From positions 1 to 38,832 of the forward strand of contig CAIYSA010000279.1 in assembly GCA_903928655.1 (NCBI GenBank): a stretch of DNA of 38,832 bases, read 5' to 3'. The position numbers and the translations under genes are program-made. Under the pieces are notes generated by a model. That model was not told the origin of the DNA and ran no database searches. It saw only the letters and a program-made list of their open reading frames with translations. Below, piece by piece: positions 1 through 10,694 of the stretch. Positions within the stretch are counted from its first letter, which is position 1; each line of letters begins with the position of its first letter. Source of the stretch: an uncultured Bacteroidota bacterium. Lineage in GTDB: Bacteria; Bacteroidota; Bacteroidia; B-17B0; Aurantibacillaceae.

Positions 1-352
1 GAATGGCTTCCAAAATTCTTAAGGTGCCAATTCCATCTGCATTTGCAGTGTATTCAGGAGTATCAAAACTCACTTTTACATGTGACATTGCCGCTAAATT
101 ATAAATCTCATCTGGCTGAACTTCTTGTACAATTCTAATTAGATTGGTACTATCCGTTAAATCACCATGGTGTAATTTAAAATTAATATGTTTTTCGTGT
201 TGATCTTGATATAAGTGGTCAATTCTATCCGTATTAAACAGAGAGCTTCGGCGCTTAACACCATGTACGATATAGCCTTTGCTTAATAATAATTCTGATA
301 AATAGGCTCCGTCTTGACCCGTTACGCCTGTAATTAATGCTACTTTGCTCAT
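1..352 (-). CDS. gmd: GDP-mannose 4,6-dehydratase, N-terminal part (truncated by window edge)
   Basis: My minus-strand translation from ATG at 352 reads [50 protein letters not shown]..., with the GxxGxxG Rossmann motif and GMD signature; runs off the left edge. Confidence 0.93.
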   Translation of the reverse strand, partial: MSKVALITGVTGQDGAYLSELLLSKGYIVHGVKRRSSLFNTDRIDHLYQDQHEKHINFKLHHGDLTDSTNLIRIVQEVQPDEIYNLAAMSHVKVSFDTPEYTANADGIGTLRILEAI

Positions 353-520
353 AAATATAATAATAGTAAAGCAATGTTACGAAAAATTAGGCAATTTATC
401 AGCTAAAACTGTACTTTTTTACCTACTAAAAACTAATATTTACCTACCGATTATTAAGAGAGCGTTTTTTATCATAAATGATTTAATGTTGCCACTAATT
501 AATAAAGGCTCTGTAAATTA

Positions 521-3500
521 TTACATATTCCTTCTATACTGACCTCCAACTTCAAACAATGCTTTTGTAATTTGTCCGAGCGACATATATTTAACCGCTT
601 CCATTAATTCATCAAAAATATTTTGATTTTGAATCGCAGAATGTTGCAATATTTTTACAAATTCATCATGCTTTTCTTTGTGAGAATTATGAAGTTCTTT
701 TAGCATTGTAATTTGATATTCTTTTTCTTCAGGAGTAGATCGAATAACTTCTGAAGGAATTACAGTTGGACTTCCTTTGCTTGATAAGAATGTATTTACT
801 CCGATAATTGGATATTCGCCATTGTGTTTTAATGTTTCATAATACAAACTTTCTTCTTGAATTTGTCCGCGTTGATACATTGTTTCCATGGCTCCTAAAA
901 CACCACCACGTTCCGAAATTCTATCGAATTCGGTTAATACAGCAGCTTCAACTAAATCAGTTAACTCTTCAATTATGAATGCGCCTTGTAATGGATTTTC
1001 GTTTTTTGCTAAACCTAATTCTCTATTTATAATTAATTGAATGGCCATTGCTCTACGAACAGATTCCTCTGTTGGCGTTGTAATCGCTTCATCATAGGCA
1101 TTTGTATGTAATGAATTACAGTTATCATATATTGCATATAACGCTTGCAGGGTTGTGCGTATATCATTAAAGTCAATTTCTTGCGCATGTAATGAGCGAC
1201 CAGAAGTTTGAATATGGTATTTCAACATTTGACTTCTTTCATTTCCATTGTAACGCAACTTCATTGCTTTAGCCCATATTCTGCGACTTACACGGCCAAT
1301 TACACTATATTCCGGATCAATACCATTACTAAAGAAGAACGATAAGTTTGGCGCGAAATCATCGATATTCATTCCTCTGCTTAAATAATATTCAACAAAG
1401 GTGAAACCGTTAGCTAAGGTAAATGCAAGTTGTGAAATTGGATTTGCACCAGCTTCAGCAATATGATAACCACTTATACTTACTGAATAAAAGTTACGTA
1501 CTTTTTTATCAATGAAATATTGTTGAACGTCACCCATTACGCGTAAACTAAATTCTGTACTAAAAATACAAGTATTTTGAGCTTGATCTTCTTTTAAAAT
1601 ATCTGCTTGTACAGTACCACGAACTTGTGTTAACGTTTTAGCTTTAATAGTTTCGTAAACATCTTTTGGTAAAACCTGATCTCCAGTAACACCTAATAAC
1701 AATAAGCCTAAACCATTATTCCCGTCAGGTAATTCGCCCTGGTAAGTTGGTCTAACGGTTCCTAGCTTTTTATAAATTGCTGCTATTTTAGCTTCAACTT
1801 CTTTTTCTAATTTATTTTCTTTAATATAAAATTCACATTGTTGATCAATGGCAGTATTCATAAAAAAGGCAGCTAAAGTTGGCGCTGGCCCATTAATAGT
1901 CATTGAAACTGATGTTTTAGGATCAGCTAAATTAAAACCACTGTAAAGTTTTTTTGCATCATCCAAACAACAAATACTCACGCCACTATTTCCAACTTTA
2001 CCATAAATATCTGGACGGTAATCAGGATCGTTTCCATAAAGGGTTACACTATCAAAAGCAGTACTTAAACGAGCAGCTGGCAAACCTTTACTTACATAAT
2101 GAAAACGTTTGTTGGTTCTCTCTGGCCCACCTTCACCAGCAAACATACGAGTTGGATCTTCACCTTCGCGTTTGAATGGATAGATTCCGGCAGTGTAAGG
2201 AAAATCACCAGGAAAGTTTTCTTGTAAATTCCATTTTAAAATATCGCCCCATGATGTATATTTTGGGGAAGCAATTTTTGGAATTTTTGAATGTGATAAT
2301 GATTCGTAATGCGTTTCAATTTTTAAAACTTTATCACGCACTTTAAATTCGTAAAATTCGTTCGAATATAATTTTTTCTTGGCTTCCCAATTTTCAATCA
2401 CTAATAAATTACGTGGATCTAAATCTAATTTTGTTTTTTCAAAAGCTTCTTGCAGACCTTTAATTAATCGGTCTTTATCTTCCATTTTAGATTCAGAAAT
2501 GGTTTCGATGGTTTTTTGAATCCCGTATAATTTTTGAGCAACTTCACTTTGTTGGCTCGCTCTTTTATCGTAGCTGCGATTATTTTCAGATATTTCGCTT
2601 AAGTAACGCGTTTTAGAAGGAGGAATAATGTAAATTTTTTCGCTCATTTCTTCTGTTATAAAAAACTGAGAAGCTAAATTTTTATTTCCTGTTTTCTCAA
2701 CCATTTTATTCATTACCGCTTTATACAAACGGTTCATGCCTGGGTCGTTAAATTGAGAAGCAATGGTGCCAAAAACTGGAATGTCTTCATCCGCAATTTC
2801 CCACAAATTGTGATTGCGTTTGTATTGTTTTTTAACATCACGAATAGCGTCTAAAGCACCTCGTTTGTCAAACTTATTTAAAGCAATAATATCTGCAAAG
2901 TCCAACATGTCAATTTTTTCTAATTGAGTAGCAGCGCCGTATTCAGGTGTCATTACGTAAAGACTCATGTTAGAGTGTTCAATAATTTCAGTATCTGATT
3001 GTCCAATACCAGAAGTTTCTAAAATAATTAAATCAAAATTGGCTGCTTTACAAATATTAACAGCATCCTGCACATATTTACTTAATGCTAAATTACTTTG
3101 ACGAGTTGCTAATGAACGCATATATACGCGATCATTATTAATCGCATTCATACGAATTCTGTCACCCAATAAAGCGCCACCTGTTTTTCGTTTTGAAGGG
3201 TCAACAGAAATAATAGCAATTTGTTTGTCTTTGAAATCAACTAAAAAACGACGAACTAATTCATCCACTAAGCTCGATTTTCCTGAACCCCCAGTTCCTG
3301 TAATTCCTAAAACGGATGTGGAGGATTTTTCTGCTTTTGTTTTTAGCTCATTTAATAAAGCTAAATTATCCTCATTAAAGTTTTCTGCAGCAGATATAAT
3401 ACGTGCAATTGATTTATAATTTCTGTCAGCAATCTTAGCAACATCATCTTTAATATTTGTTCCAGTAGCATAATCACACTGACGCAACAAATCATTAATC

Positions 3501-3901
3501 ATCCCTTGTAAACCTAAAGAACGGCCATCATCAGGAGAATATATTTTTGTAATTCCGTAAGCATGTAACTCTTCAATTTCTGTAGGAAGAATTACGCCGC
3601 CTCCGCCACCAAATAATTTGATATGCTCACAATTTCGTTCTTTCAACAAATCGTACATGTATTTAAAATATTCAACGTGTCCACCCTGGTAACTTGTTAC
3701 CGCAATAGCATTTGCATCTTCTTGTATGGCACAGTTTACAACCTCTTGCGCACTTCTATCATGGCCTAAATGAATAACTTCAGCTCCGCTCGATTGGATA
3801 ATTCGGCGCATAATATTTATTGCTGCATCGTGTCCGTCAAATAATGCCGCAGCGGTTACAATACGTATTTTGTGTTTTGATTGATATGGCGTAGTTTCCA
3901 T
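521..3901 (-). CDS. icmF: Fused isobutyryl-CoA mutase (IcmF): B12-binding domain, MeaB-like G-protein domain and mutase domain
   Basis: 1126 aa; N-terminal B12-binding region ([14 protein letters not shown]), central P-loop [18 protein letters not shown]-terminal mutase (RMFAGEG...[17 protein letters not shown]). The F/Q positions match the IcmF rather than the MCM (Y/R) pattern. Confidence 0.93.
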   Translation of the reverse strand: METTPYQSKHKIRIVTAAALFDGHDAAINIMRRIIQSSGAEVIHLGHDRSAQEVVNCAIQEDANAIAVTSYQGGHVEYFKYMYDLLKERNCEHIKLFGGGGGVILPTEIEELHAYGITKIYSPDDGRSLGLQGMINDLLRQCDYATGTNIKDDVAKIADRNYKSIARIISAAENFNEDNLALLNELKTKAEKSSTSVLGITGTGGSGKSSLVDELVRRFLVDFKDKQIAIISVDPSKRKTGGALLGDRIRMNAINNDRVYMRSLATRQSNLALSKYVQDAVNICKAANFDLIILETSGIGQSDTEIIEHSNMSLYVMTPEYGAATQLEKIDMLDFADIIALNKFDKRGALDAIRDVKKQYKRNHNLWEIADEDIPVFGTIASQFNDPGMNRLYKAVMNKMVEKTGNKNLASQFFITEEMSEKIYIIPPSKTRYLSEISENNRSYDKRASQQSEVAQKLYGIQKTIETISESKMEDKDRLIKGLQEAFEKTKLDLDPRNLLVIENWEAKKKLYSNEFYEFKVRDKVLKIETHYESLSHSKIPKIASPKYTSWGDILKWNLQENFPGDFPYTAGIYPFKREGEDPTRMFAGEGGPERTNKRFHYVSKGLPAARLSTAFDSVTLYGNDPDYRPDIYGKVGNSGVSICCLDDAKKLYSGFNLADPKTSVSMTINGPAPTLAAFFMNTAIDQQCEFYIKENKLEKEVEAKIAAIYKKLGTVRPTYQGELPDGNNGLGLLLLGVTGDQVLPKDVYETIKAKTLTQVRGTVQADILKEDQAQNTCIFSTEFSLRVMGDVQQYFIDKKVRNFYSVSISGYHIAEAGANPISQLAFTLANGFTFVEYYLSRGMNIDDFAPNLSFFFSNGIDPEYSVIGRVSRRIWAKAMKLRYNGNERSQMLKYHIQTSGRSLHAQEIDFNDIRTTLQALYAIYDNCNSLHTNAYDEAITTPTEESVRRAMAIQLIINRELGLAKNENPLQGAFIIEELTDLVEAAVLTEFDRISERGGVLGAMETMYQRGQIQEESLYYETLKHNGEYPIIGVNTFLSSKGSPTVIPSEVIRSTPEEKEYQITMLKELHNSHKEKHDEFVKILQHSAIQNQNIFDELMEAVKYMSLGQITKALFEVGGQYRRNM

Positions 3902-3992
3902 CGGGAAATAGGTTTAAAATTATAGTTGTCTAATATAATATTTTTTCTGTTGAAGAACCAAGAAATTAGACGAGTTTTATTACCAATAAAAG

Positions 3993-4337
3993 CTAAGAAA
4001 TATTCTTTTTATTTATAAATAGCTTGTAGTAATAAAGTCCAACAAACAGAAAACCTAATCCAAATGGAATAGATGAAACCAATTTGTTTTCGCCTGAATT
4101 AAAAAACTCGCAATACATCCAAAAACTATTAGCCGAAATCCAAAAAAGAATGGCTAAATTTAGAAATACGTCGATTGTTTTTCGAGAGATGTAAACAATG
4201 ATAATAGCAATCGTAATGGTTGGAATAACCATTAAAATACCCATCCACCGCCACTCAAGCATCCAACAACTGTCTTTTATAAGCCAAAAAACAATGTGTA
4301 AACTTTCAAATTTTTTTATTTTTTCAAATAGTTCCAT
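3993..4337 (-). CDS. Small hypothetical membrane protein
   Basis: 114 aa with several hydrophobic segments; no recognised family. Confidence 0.6.
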   Translation of the reverse strand: MELFEKIKKFESLHIVFWLIKDSCWMLEWRWMGILMVIPTITIAIIIVYISRKTIDVFLNLAILFWISANSFWMYCEFFNSGENKLVSSIPFGLGFLFVGLYYYKLFINKKNIS

Positions 4338-4366
4338 AAAACAGAATTTAAAAATAAGATTTTTTT

Positions 4367-4500
4367 AACCACATAGATTTACATTGATTTCAAAAGGGAT
4401 TAAAAGAAGCTTTGCTTTTCCATAGGATCAACTATGCGAAAAAACGTGTTTTCTATCCTGCACTTTTTAGCTTTATATGACTCTATGTTTCTATGTGGTT
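4367..4500. repeat. Small intergenic element with 11-bp terminal inverted repeats (AACCACATAGA...TCTATGTGGTT)
   Basis: aaccacataga at 4367-4377 and its exact reverse complement tctatgtggtt at 4490-4500; non-coding spacer between divergent genes. Confidence 0.55.
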
Positions 4501-4568
4501 ATTTTTCTACAATAATATAAGAATTAATCCCTTTTTAGTATCTTTAAACATATTTATTTTCAAAAAAC

Positions 4569-5807
4569 ATGATCCACTTCGAAAAGTTTAAACTTAAAAA
4601 TAATCTTACCGTAATAGTTCACCAAGATAAAAGTACGCCACTAGCTTGCTTGAATATTATTTTTGATGTTGGCGCTCGCGATGAAGACGAAAGCAGAACA
4701 GGGTTTGCTCATTTGTTTGAACATTTAATGTTTGGTGGAAGTGTAAATATTCCTAATTACGACGAGCCTTTACAAATGGTTGGGGGCGAAAATAATGCTT
4801 TTACAACAAACGATATTACTAATTATTACTGTACAGTTCCTTCCGAAAATTTAGAGACAGCGTTTTGGTTAGAAAGCGATAGAATGTTGAGTTTGGCTTT
4901 TGACAAAAAAAGTTTAGATGTACAGCGCAATGTAGTTATTGAGGAGTTTAAACAAAGGTATTTAAATCAACCATATGGAGATGTTTGGTTATTATTAAGG
5001 CCTTTAATTTATAATGTGCATCCTTACAAATGGGCAACTATCGGTAAAGAAATAAAACACATTGAAGAAGCCACAATGGAAGACGTAAAAGCATTTTTTA
5101 AAGCACATTACAATCCAAGTAATGCCGTTTTAGTTGTAGCTGGTGATGTGGAGTTAGATAACGTTAAAGCGCTTTGCGAAAAATGGTTTGCGCCAATTGA
5201 GCCAGGAATTAAATTGAAAAGAAATTTACCTGTTGAGCCCGAACAAACTGAATACCGCAGCTTAACAGTTGAACGTGATGTGCCAATTAATAGCATATAT
5301 AGAGCTTATCGCATGTGTTCTCGAGTTGATGAAGAATATCACACTATTGATATGCTTTCTGATATTTTATCTCGCGGAAACTCATCACGTTTATATAAAA
5401 GCTTAATAAAAGATAAGCAATTGTTTTCTGATATTAATGCTTATGTGATGGGAGATTTTGATAAAGGGTTGTTTGTTATTTCCGGAAAGGTAAATGATGG
5501 AATCACAATCGAACAAGCAGAAGCAGGTATTGATGCGGAGATTTTAAAAATTCAAACAGAATTAGTTAGCGATGAAGAGTTACAAAAGTGTAAAAACAAA
5601 ATAGAATCTACCGTTACTTATAGTGAAGCTGATGTATTGAATAAAGCTACAAACCTTGCTATTTCTCAGCTTTTGGGTGATGCTAATTTAATTAATCTAG
5701 AAATAGAAAATTATGAAAAGGTAAGGGCTGAACAAATTAAGGAACAAGCAAACATAATTTTACGAAAAACAAATTGTAGCACTTTATTTTATTTAAAGAA
5801 AAAATAA
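4569..5807 (+). CDS. M16 family zinc metallopeptidase (pitrilysin-like)
   Basis: HxxEH motif in GFAHLFEHLMFGG; downstream Glu region NVVIEEFKQR; 412 aa M16 layout. Confidence 0.92.
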   Translation: MIHFEKFKLKNNLTVIVHQDKSTPLACLNIIFDVGARDEDESRTGFAHLFEHLMFGGSVNIPNYDEPLQMVGGENNAFTTNDITNYYCTVPSENLETAFWLESDRMLSLAFDKKSLDVQRNVVIEEFKQRYLNQPYGDVWLLLRPLIYNVHPYKWATIGKEIKHIEEATMEDVKAFFKAHYNPSNAVLVVAGDVELDNVKALCEKWFAPIEPGIKLKRNLPVEPEQTEYRSLTVERDVPINSIYRAYRMCSRVDEEYHTIDMLSDILSRGNSSRLYKSLIKDKQLFSDINAYVMGDFDKGLFVISGKVNDGITIEQAEAGIDAEILKIQTELVSDEELQKCKNKIESTVTYSEADVLNKATNLAISQLLGDANLINLEIENYEKVRAEQIKEQANIILRKTNCSTLFYLKKK

Positions 5808-6413
5808 ATGATAAATTTTTCTTCTATAAATCCAAATTCTTCATTTGCTGAATTGCTTGAATTAGAGCGAAATGAGTTTTCTATAAATCAGCATGTTGAT
5901 TTTTTGGAATATCAAAAACAACGATTATTGTTTTTAGAAAGTCAAACGTCTAATCCAAATGTAAAAGCATTATATGATTATGTAAAAACAAACAAGCCAA
6001 GTATTGCTGTTTTTGCAGGGAGCTTTAATCCGTTTCATAAAGGGCATTTTAATGTTTTGAAAAAAGCAGAAAAATTATTCGATAAAGTTATTGTTGCATT
6101 TGGTAAAAACCCAGACAAATCAATTAGAAATTGGCCAATCCCTCAAACCATTGGCAACAGACAACACACTGAATATTACGGCTTGTTAACTGATCATATT
6201 GATTCTTTTGGTTATGATGTTACTGTTGTAAGAGGTCTAAGAAATTCAACGGATTTTCAATACGAACAAAATCAATACCGTTACATACAAGAATTAAAGC
6301 CAGATATTAAAATCATTAATATATTTTGCGATAAAGAATTTGAACACATAAGTTCTTCAGGCATTCGCACCTTAGAGAAATACGATAAGCATAAAGGTTA
6401 TTTGTTGCCTTAG
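5808..6413 (+). CDS. coaD: Pantetheine-phosphate adenylyltransferase-like nucleotidyltransferase with about 65-aa N-terminal extension
   Basis: AVFAGSFNPFHKGHFNVLKKAEKLFDKVIVAFGKNPDKS, VVRGLRNSTDFQYE and HISSSGIRTLEKY match the CoaD motif order; residues 1-65 are outside the domain. Confidence 0.75.
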   Translation: MINFSSINPNSSFAELLELERNEFSINQHVDFLEYQKQRLLFLESQTSNPNVKALYDYVKTNKPSIAVFAGSFNPFHKGHFNVLKKAEKLFDKVIVAFGKNPDKSIRNWPIPQTIGNRQHTEYYGLLTDHIDSFGYDVTVVRGLRNSTDFQYEQNQYRYIQELKPDIKIINIFCDKEFEHISSSGIRTLEKYDKHKGYLLP

Positions 6414-6515
6414 AATTTTGCTTTTTTATTGTTTTTTTTGTATCTTTAATAAAAAGGATAATAGTTGTTTGAAAAGGCTATTGACTTTTTGAAACAAACT
6501 GAAAACAATAGAATT

Positions 6516-9311
6516 ATGAAAAATCATTTTTACTTTATTTTAGCATCAATTTCTTTTATTTCAATGTCTGCTCAAAACATTGTTCATACTGATAATGGAG
6601 ATTATATTGCTAATACAATTATAATTAAGGTTAAACCGTCATATGAATCAATATGCGAAAATAATAAGATTAATAACGCATTATTTTCTTCATACGCTAC
6701 CGCGCTTGGTGTTTCAAACCTGCATAAGAAATTTCCATCAGATAAAACACCACAAGAGCCGTTTAATTCAGTTGGACAAGCATTTGCTGATCTATCACTT
6801 ATTTATGAATTAAATTATTCTTCTAACATTACAGTCGAAAAAGCTATTAATAAATTATTGGCTACTGGAATTTTAATTTATGCAGAACCTCACATGGTTC
6901 CAAAATCTTTGTATGCGCCAAACGATCCGTTAGGAACAGCGGGTAGCCAATACCATTTATTAAAAATAAACGCATTCAATGCATGGAATATAAATAAAGG
7001 TGATTCAAGTATTGTAATTGGAATCACTGATACAGGAACTGAACCAAATCATCCTGATTTATTTAACGCAACAAAGAGAAATTATGGTGATGTAATTGAT
7101 GGAATCGATAATGATGGCGATGGTTATGTGGACAATTACAAAGGATGGGATTTAGGAATGAATGATAATAATCCAACATATCAAGCTAATGCGCACGGTG
7201 TTCATGTATCTGGTATTTCGGCAGCAAGCACTGACAACAGCATTGGTGGCGCAGGAGTTGGGTTTAATTGTAAGTTTTTACCAGTTAAAATTTCTGATGC
7301 AACAGGAAATTTAATTATGGCATTTGAAGGAATAAAATATGCTGCTGATCACGGTTGTTCTATAATTAATTGTTCTTGGGGCGGTGGCGGAGCTACACAA
7401 TACGGTCAAGACATGGTAACGTATGCAACTATAAATAAAAATTGCTTAGTAGTTGCTGCTGCAGGGAATAATGGGGTAGATGGAGAATTTTTTCCTGCAG
7501 CCTATAATTATGTTATTGCAGTAGCAAATACAACGAGTGGTGATGTAAAACACTCGTCGTCCAACTATGGTTATTTTATTGATGTGGCTGCACCAGGTGA
7601 TAATATAAATTCAACGTGGACAGGAAGTTCTTATTCATTACTTACTGGCACATCAATGTCATCGCCAGTTTTTTCTGGTGCTGCGGGGATTGTAAAGAAA
7701 CAATTCCCTTCATATAACGGATTACAAATCGGAGAAAGACTTAAAGTTACAGCTGATAATATTTATTCTCTTAATCCTACTTATATAAATAAATTAGGAA
7801 CAGGTCGAATTAATTTATTCAGAGCATTAAATGATCCTGCTTCACCTAGTGTTGTTTTTACAAATAAAATTGTAACTGACCATAATGATGAATCTTATAT
7901 TAGCGGAGATACACTTTTTATTTTCGGAACCTTTATTAATTATTTAGATCCAACTTCCGCACTAAATGTTACGGTTACTCCTTTATCAGCTTTAGTAACG
8001 GTTATTGATAAAACAACAACTTTAGGTGTAATAAATACGCTTGCAAGCAAAACAAATAGTTTAGATCCTTTTACTTTTAAATTAACAGGTGTTATCCCAA
8101 TTAATCAATCAATAGATTTTGAAGTTCTAATTAAAGATGGAGCATACCAATCTAAACAATACTTTACATTAAATGTAAATGTTGATTATATTAATATTAC
8201 TAATAATGATATTCAAACTACAGCAACTAGTAGGGGCAGAATTGGATTTAATCAATTCGGGCAATTACAAGGTTTGGGATTTAAATATTTAACTACCGAT
8301 TTAATGTATGATGCAAGTCTAATGATTGGAAAAGATAGTATAAGGGTTTCTGATTGCACTAGAAACACTACTGGAACTGCAGATGATAATGATTTTTCAG
8401 TCATGACAAGAATTTCTAAACAAACCTTAGCCCCGTTTTCCGATTTTGATACTAAAGCTAAAATGAAAGATAATTTAGCTGTATATCCTTTAAATATTCA
8501 AGTAGACCAGAATACGTATTCTTGGAGCACTGTTCCAAATAAACAATTTGTAATATGGGAATACTATATTAAAAATACGCACGCAACTGATACTATTAAA
8601 AAAATGTTTGCTGGTATTTTTGCTGATTGGGATATTGACGGAGGAACCTTCACTCAAAATAGAAGTAATTATAATGCTGGAACTAAAATGGGGTATAGCT
8701 TTTATACTGGCGCTAGCGGCAAATATGCGGGCATTAAATTATTAACAAGTTCGGCTCCACCTAATTTTTATGCAATAGATAATTTGGCCGGCGGTGCTGG
8801 TGGTGTTGATCCTACTACTGGTGGATTTGACACAAAAGAAAAGTATAAAACATTATCTACACAACGTTTAATTGCTGGTGCAACGGGTTTTGGATCAGAT
8901 GTTTTAAATGTGATGAGTAGTGGGCCGTTTGTTGTGCCACCAAATCAAACTGTAAAAGTTGCCTTTGCATTAATTGCTGGCGATAGTTTGTCTGGATTAA
9001 TTTCCGCGGCTAATCAAGCCCAAATTAAATATGATGGGATGGCGACCGAATTGTCAGGTAATAATTTTGAAGGTGACGAGTCTGTTTTAATTTATCCAAA
9101 CCCAACAAATAACACTTTTAATATTTCGCAATTAAATATGAATTTTAATATTCTTGAGATTTATAGTTTAAGCGGAACCTTAATTTTTAAGTCAGAATTA
9201 TCACTCACTTCCGAGTCTATAAATTTGGAGGGTTATTCAAAGGGAATGTATGTTGTTAAATTAAGTAATGGCAAGAAATCAATTTTCAAAAAAATTGTAT
9301 TAGCAGATTAG
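6516..9311 (+). CDS. Secreted S8 (subtilisin-like) serine protease with T9SS type A C-terminal sorting domain
   Basis: Catalytic motifs ITDTGTEPNHPDL (Asp), NAHGVHVSGI (His), LTGTSMSSPVFSG (Ser); C-terminus YPNPTNNTFNI...SKGMYVVKLSNGKKSIFKKIVLAD. The ORF track starts at a TTG at 6465; ATG at 6516 begins a signal peptide (MKNHFYFILASISFISMSAQ). Confidence 0.92.
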   Translation: MKNHFYFILASISFISMSAQNIVHTDNGDYIANTIIIKVKPSYESICENNKINNALFSSYATALGVSNLHKKFPSDKTPQEPFNSVGQAFADLSLIYELNYSSNITVEKAINKLLATGILIYAEPHMVPKSLYAPNDPLGTAGSQYHLLKINAFNAWNINKGDSSIVIGITDTGTEPNHPDLFNATKRNYGDVIDGIDNDGDGYVDNYKGWDLGMNDNNPTYQANAHGVHVSGISAASTDNSIGGAGVGFNCKFLPVKISDATGNLIMAFEGIKYAADHGCSIINCSWGGGGATQYGQDMVTYATINKNCLVVAAAGNNGVDGEFFPAAYNYVIAVANTTSGDVKHSSSNYGYFIDVAAPGDNINSTWTGSSYSLLTGTSMSSPVFSGAAGIVKKQFPSYNGLQIGERLKVTADNIYSLNPTYINKLGTGRINLFRALNDPASPSVVFTNKIVTDHNDESYISGDTLFIFGTFINYLDPTSALNVTVTPLSALVTVIDKTTTLGVINTLASKTNSLDPFTFKLTGVIPINQSIDFEVLIKDGAYQSKQYFTLNVNVDYINITNNDIQTTATSRGRIGFNQFGQLQGLGFKYLTTDLMYDASLMIGKDSIRVSDCTRNTTGTADDNDFSVMTRISKQTLAPFSDFDTKAKMKDNLAVYPLNIQVDQNTYSWSTVPNKQFVIWEYYIKNTHATDTIKKMFAGIFADWDIDGGTFTQNRSNYNAGTKMGYSFYTGASGKYAGIKLLTSSAPPNFYAIDNLAGGAGGVDPTTGGFDTKEKYKTLSTQRLIAGATGFGSDVLNVMSSGPFVVPPNQTVKVAFALIAGDSLSGLISAANQAQIKYDGMATELSGNNFEGDESVLIYPNPTNNTFNISQLNMNFNILEIYSLSGTLIFKSELSLTSESINLEGYSKGMYVVKLSNGKKSIFKKIVLAD

Positions 9312-9319
9312 TATAAATT

Positions 9320-10300
9320 TTATTGGATTATAATTTTTTTATGAATAGTTCCCTTTTCGGTTTCTATTTTTAGGATATATAATCCTGAATTGATTGCTGG
9401 CAAATGAAGTATAGAACTTTTTGCGTTTTCAATAATATTTCCTGACGCATTAAATAAGGTATATTCTTTAATTTTTTCAGCAGAATAAATATGTAATGTT
9501 TCATTGCTATTTATAGGATTTGGATACAGCACAATTCTGTTCTCTAGATTTTCAAATTCATTAACTCCAATAATGGTATTTTGATTAATAACACCAATTG
9601 CATCTAAATCAAAACCAGAACTCCCAAAAGGTGTTGGCCAAGGCTCGTTTACTTTATTATTGTAACTGTCGCGGGTTGCATAACTATTATTTATTGAACC
9701 AACACAATCAATAACCTTAACATGCGTGATGTTGTTTTTATTTAGTAAAGCATTATTAGCAACGTCGTTTAAATCAAAAGGAGTTCCATAACCAGCTTGA
9801 TATTTTCCTGCTAAATTATTTATTTTTGTTGCATCAGTATATCCAAAGGAGCCGACTTGAATGTTTGTATCTATCAATGAATGTGAAGGGAAGCGAAAAA
9901 AATGTTCGCCATCGCTGCTTACTTCCACGAAAGCAAGCTCTAAAAAAAGGCCGTCAAAACTATTTTCAAAAACGGCAAAATCATTTCCGATACCATCTTT
10001 TATTGGAAACGGAAACTTACAAATTGCAATACCGCCATCTCCTAAACTTACCACGCCATTGCTAAGAGCTATTCCAAAAACTAGCGAACTATCGCCAACA
10101 TCTGCAAGGCCTAATCCAACATTTGAAATATCTTGATAACCTCTTATTATTTTGCATTCACTTACCCAATTTACAAAAACCAAACTATCTTTGTAAATAG
10201 CATCAGAGCCAGGTATTCCTGCTTGAGGAGCGTAAATCTGTGCTTGTATCGAATTAACAATCAAGAGAGAAAAGCAAATATATAAAAATAGATTTTTCAT
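9320..10300 (-). CDS. T9SS-secreted protein (signal peptide, GIGNDFAVFEN/ELAFVEVSSDG...GFDLDAIGVIN region, C-terminal sorting domain), second gene of the riboswitch unit
   Basis: Signal peptide MKNLFLYICFSLLIVNSIQAQ; C-terminal VLYPNPINSNETLHIYS...NSGLYILKIETEKGTIHKKIIIQ typical of T9SS type A domain; starts 3 nt after the end of the upstream ORF. Confidence 0.8.
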   Translation of the reverse strand: MKNLFLYICFSLLIVNSIQAQIYAPQAGIPGSDAIYKDSLVFVNWVSECKIIRGYQDISNVGLGLADVGDSSLVFGIALSNGVVSLGDGGIAICKFPFPIKDGIGNDFAVFENSFDGLFLELAFVEVSSDGEHFFRFPSHSLIDTNIQVGSFGYTDATKINNLAGKYQAGYGTPFDLNDVANNALLNKNNITHVKVIDCVGSINNSYATRDSYNNKVNEPWPTPFGSSGFDLDAIGVINQNTIIGVNEFENLENRIVLYPNPINSNETLHIYSAEKIKEYTLFNASGNIIENAKSSILHLPAINSGLYILKIETEKGTIHKKIIIQ

Positions 10301-10303
10301 GAT

Positions 10304-10654
10304 TTAATTTTTATTTCCATAAGCACAATGTTTGCAACTATTCCCGCAACACGAACCCTTTAAATAATGATATAATTCGGTGAATACAAAAAGCCCATCT
10401 TCTTTGTAAAAATGTACCCCTTCTAATAAATTTTGCGGATTTAATGTTCTTCTTAAATTGTGATTGTCATTTACTAAAGATTCCAATTCTGTTAAGCAGT
10501 TTGCACAAAGACAATTATAATTTGTTTCACCCATAAATGTTTTGGTTTTCTCAGAAAGGGTAATTTCATTACATTGACAATTGGAAATATCATTAGCGTT
10601 GCACTTAAAAGTGACATTACAGCGTTTGCAATATGTGATTTCATTTTTATTCAT
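10304..10654 (-). CDS. Cys-rich small protein: CWC-like zinc-ribbon N-terminus plus DUF5522-like C-terminus
   Basis: N-terminus YCKRCNVTFKCNANDISNCQCNE...NCLCANCL; C-terminus LLEGVHFYKEDGLFVFTELYHYLKGSCCGNSCKHCAYGNKN. ATG at 10654 preferred to the TTG at 10663 used in the ORF track. Confidence 0.72.
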   Translation of the reverse strand: MNKNEITYCKRCNVTFKCNANDISNCQCNEITLSEKTKTFMGETNYNCLCANCLTELESLVNDNHNLRRTLNPQNLLEGVHFYKEDGLFVFTELYHYLKGSCCGNSCKHCAYGNKN

Positions 10655-10661
10655 AATACAC

Positions 10662-10680
10662 AATCTTTTTCGCGAAGATT
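10662..10680 (-). promoter_or_regulatory. Small hairpin between riboswitch and start codon (AATCTT-CGCGAAA-AAGATT)
   Basis: Perfect 6-bp arms with a 7-nt loop, directly upstream of ATG 10654; possible expression-platform element. Confidence 0.4.
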
Positions 10681-10694
10681 ATCGTGTTTACTAT

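Noticed and set aside
345-542. Short plus-strand ORF (65 aa)
   Set aside because: AT-rich spacer between gmd and icmF; no family features, no plausible RBS; likely chance ORF.
1954-2175. Plus-strand ORFs nested antisense in icmF (also 3225-3419)
   Set aside because: Fully inside a strongly supported conserved CDS on the other strand; low-information peptides.
6414-6464. T-rich spacer after coaD as an intrinsic terminator
   Set aside because: Poly-T tracts but no adjacent GC-containing hairpin that I could identify.
9826-10136. Overlapping plus-strand ORFs antisense to the T9SS protein
   Set aside because: Shadow ORFs; the minus-strand frame has signal peptide, domain motifs and a sorting domain.
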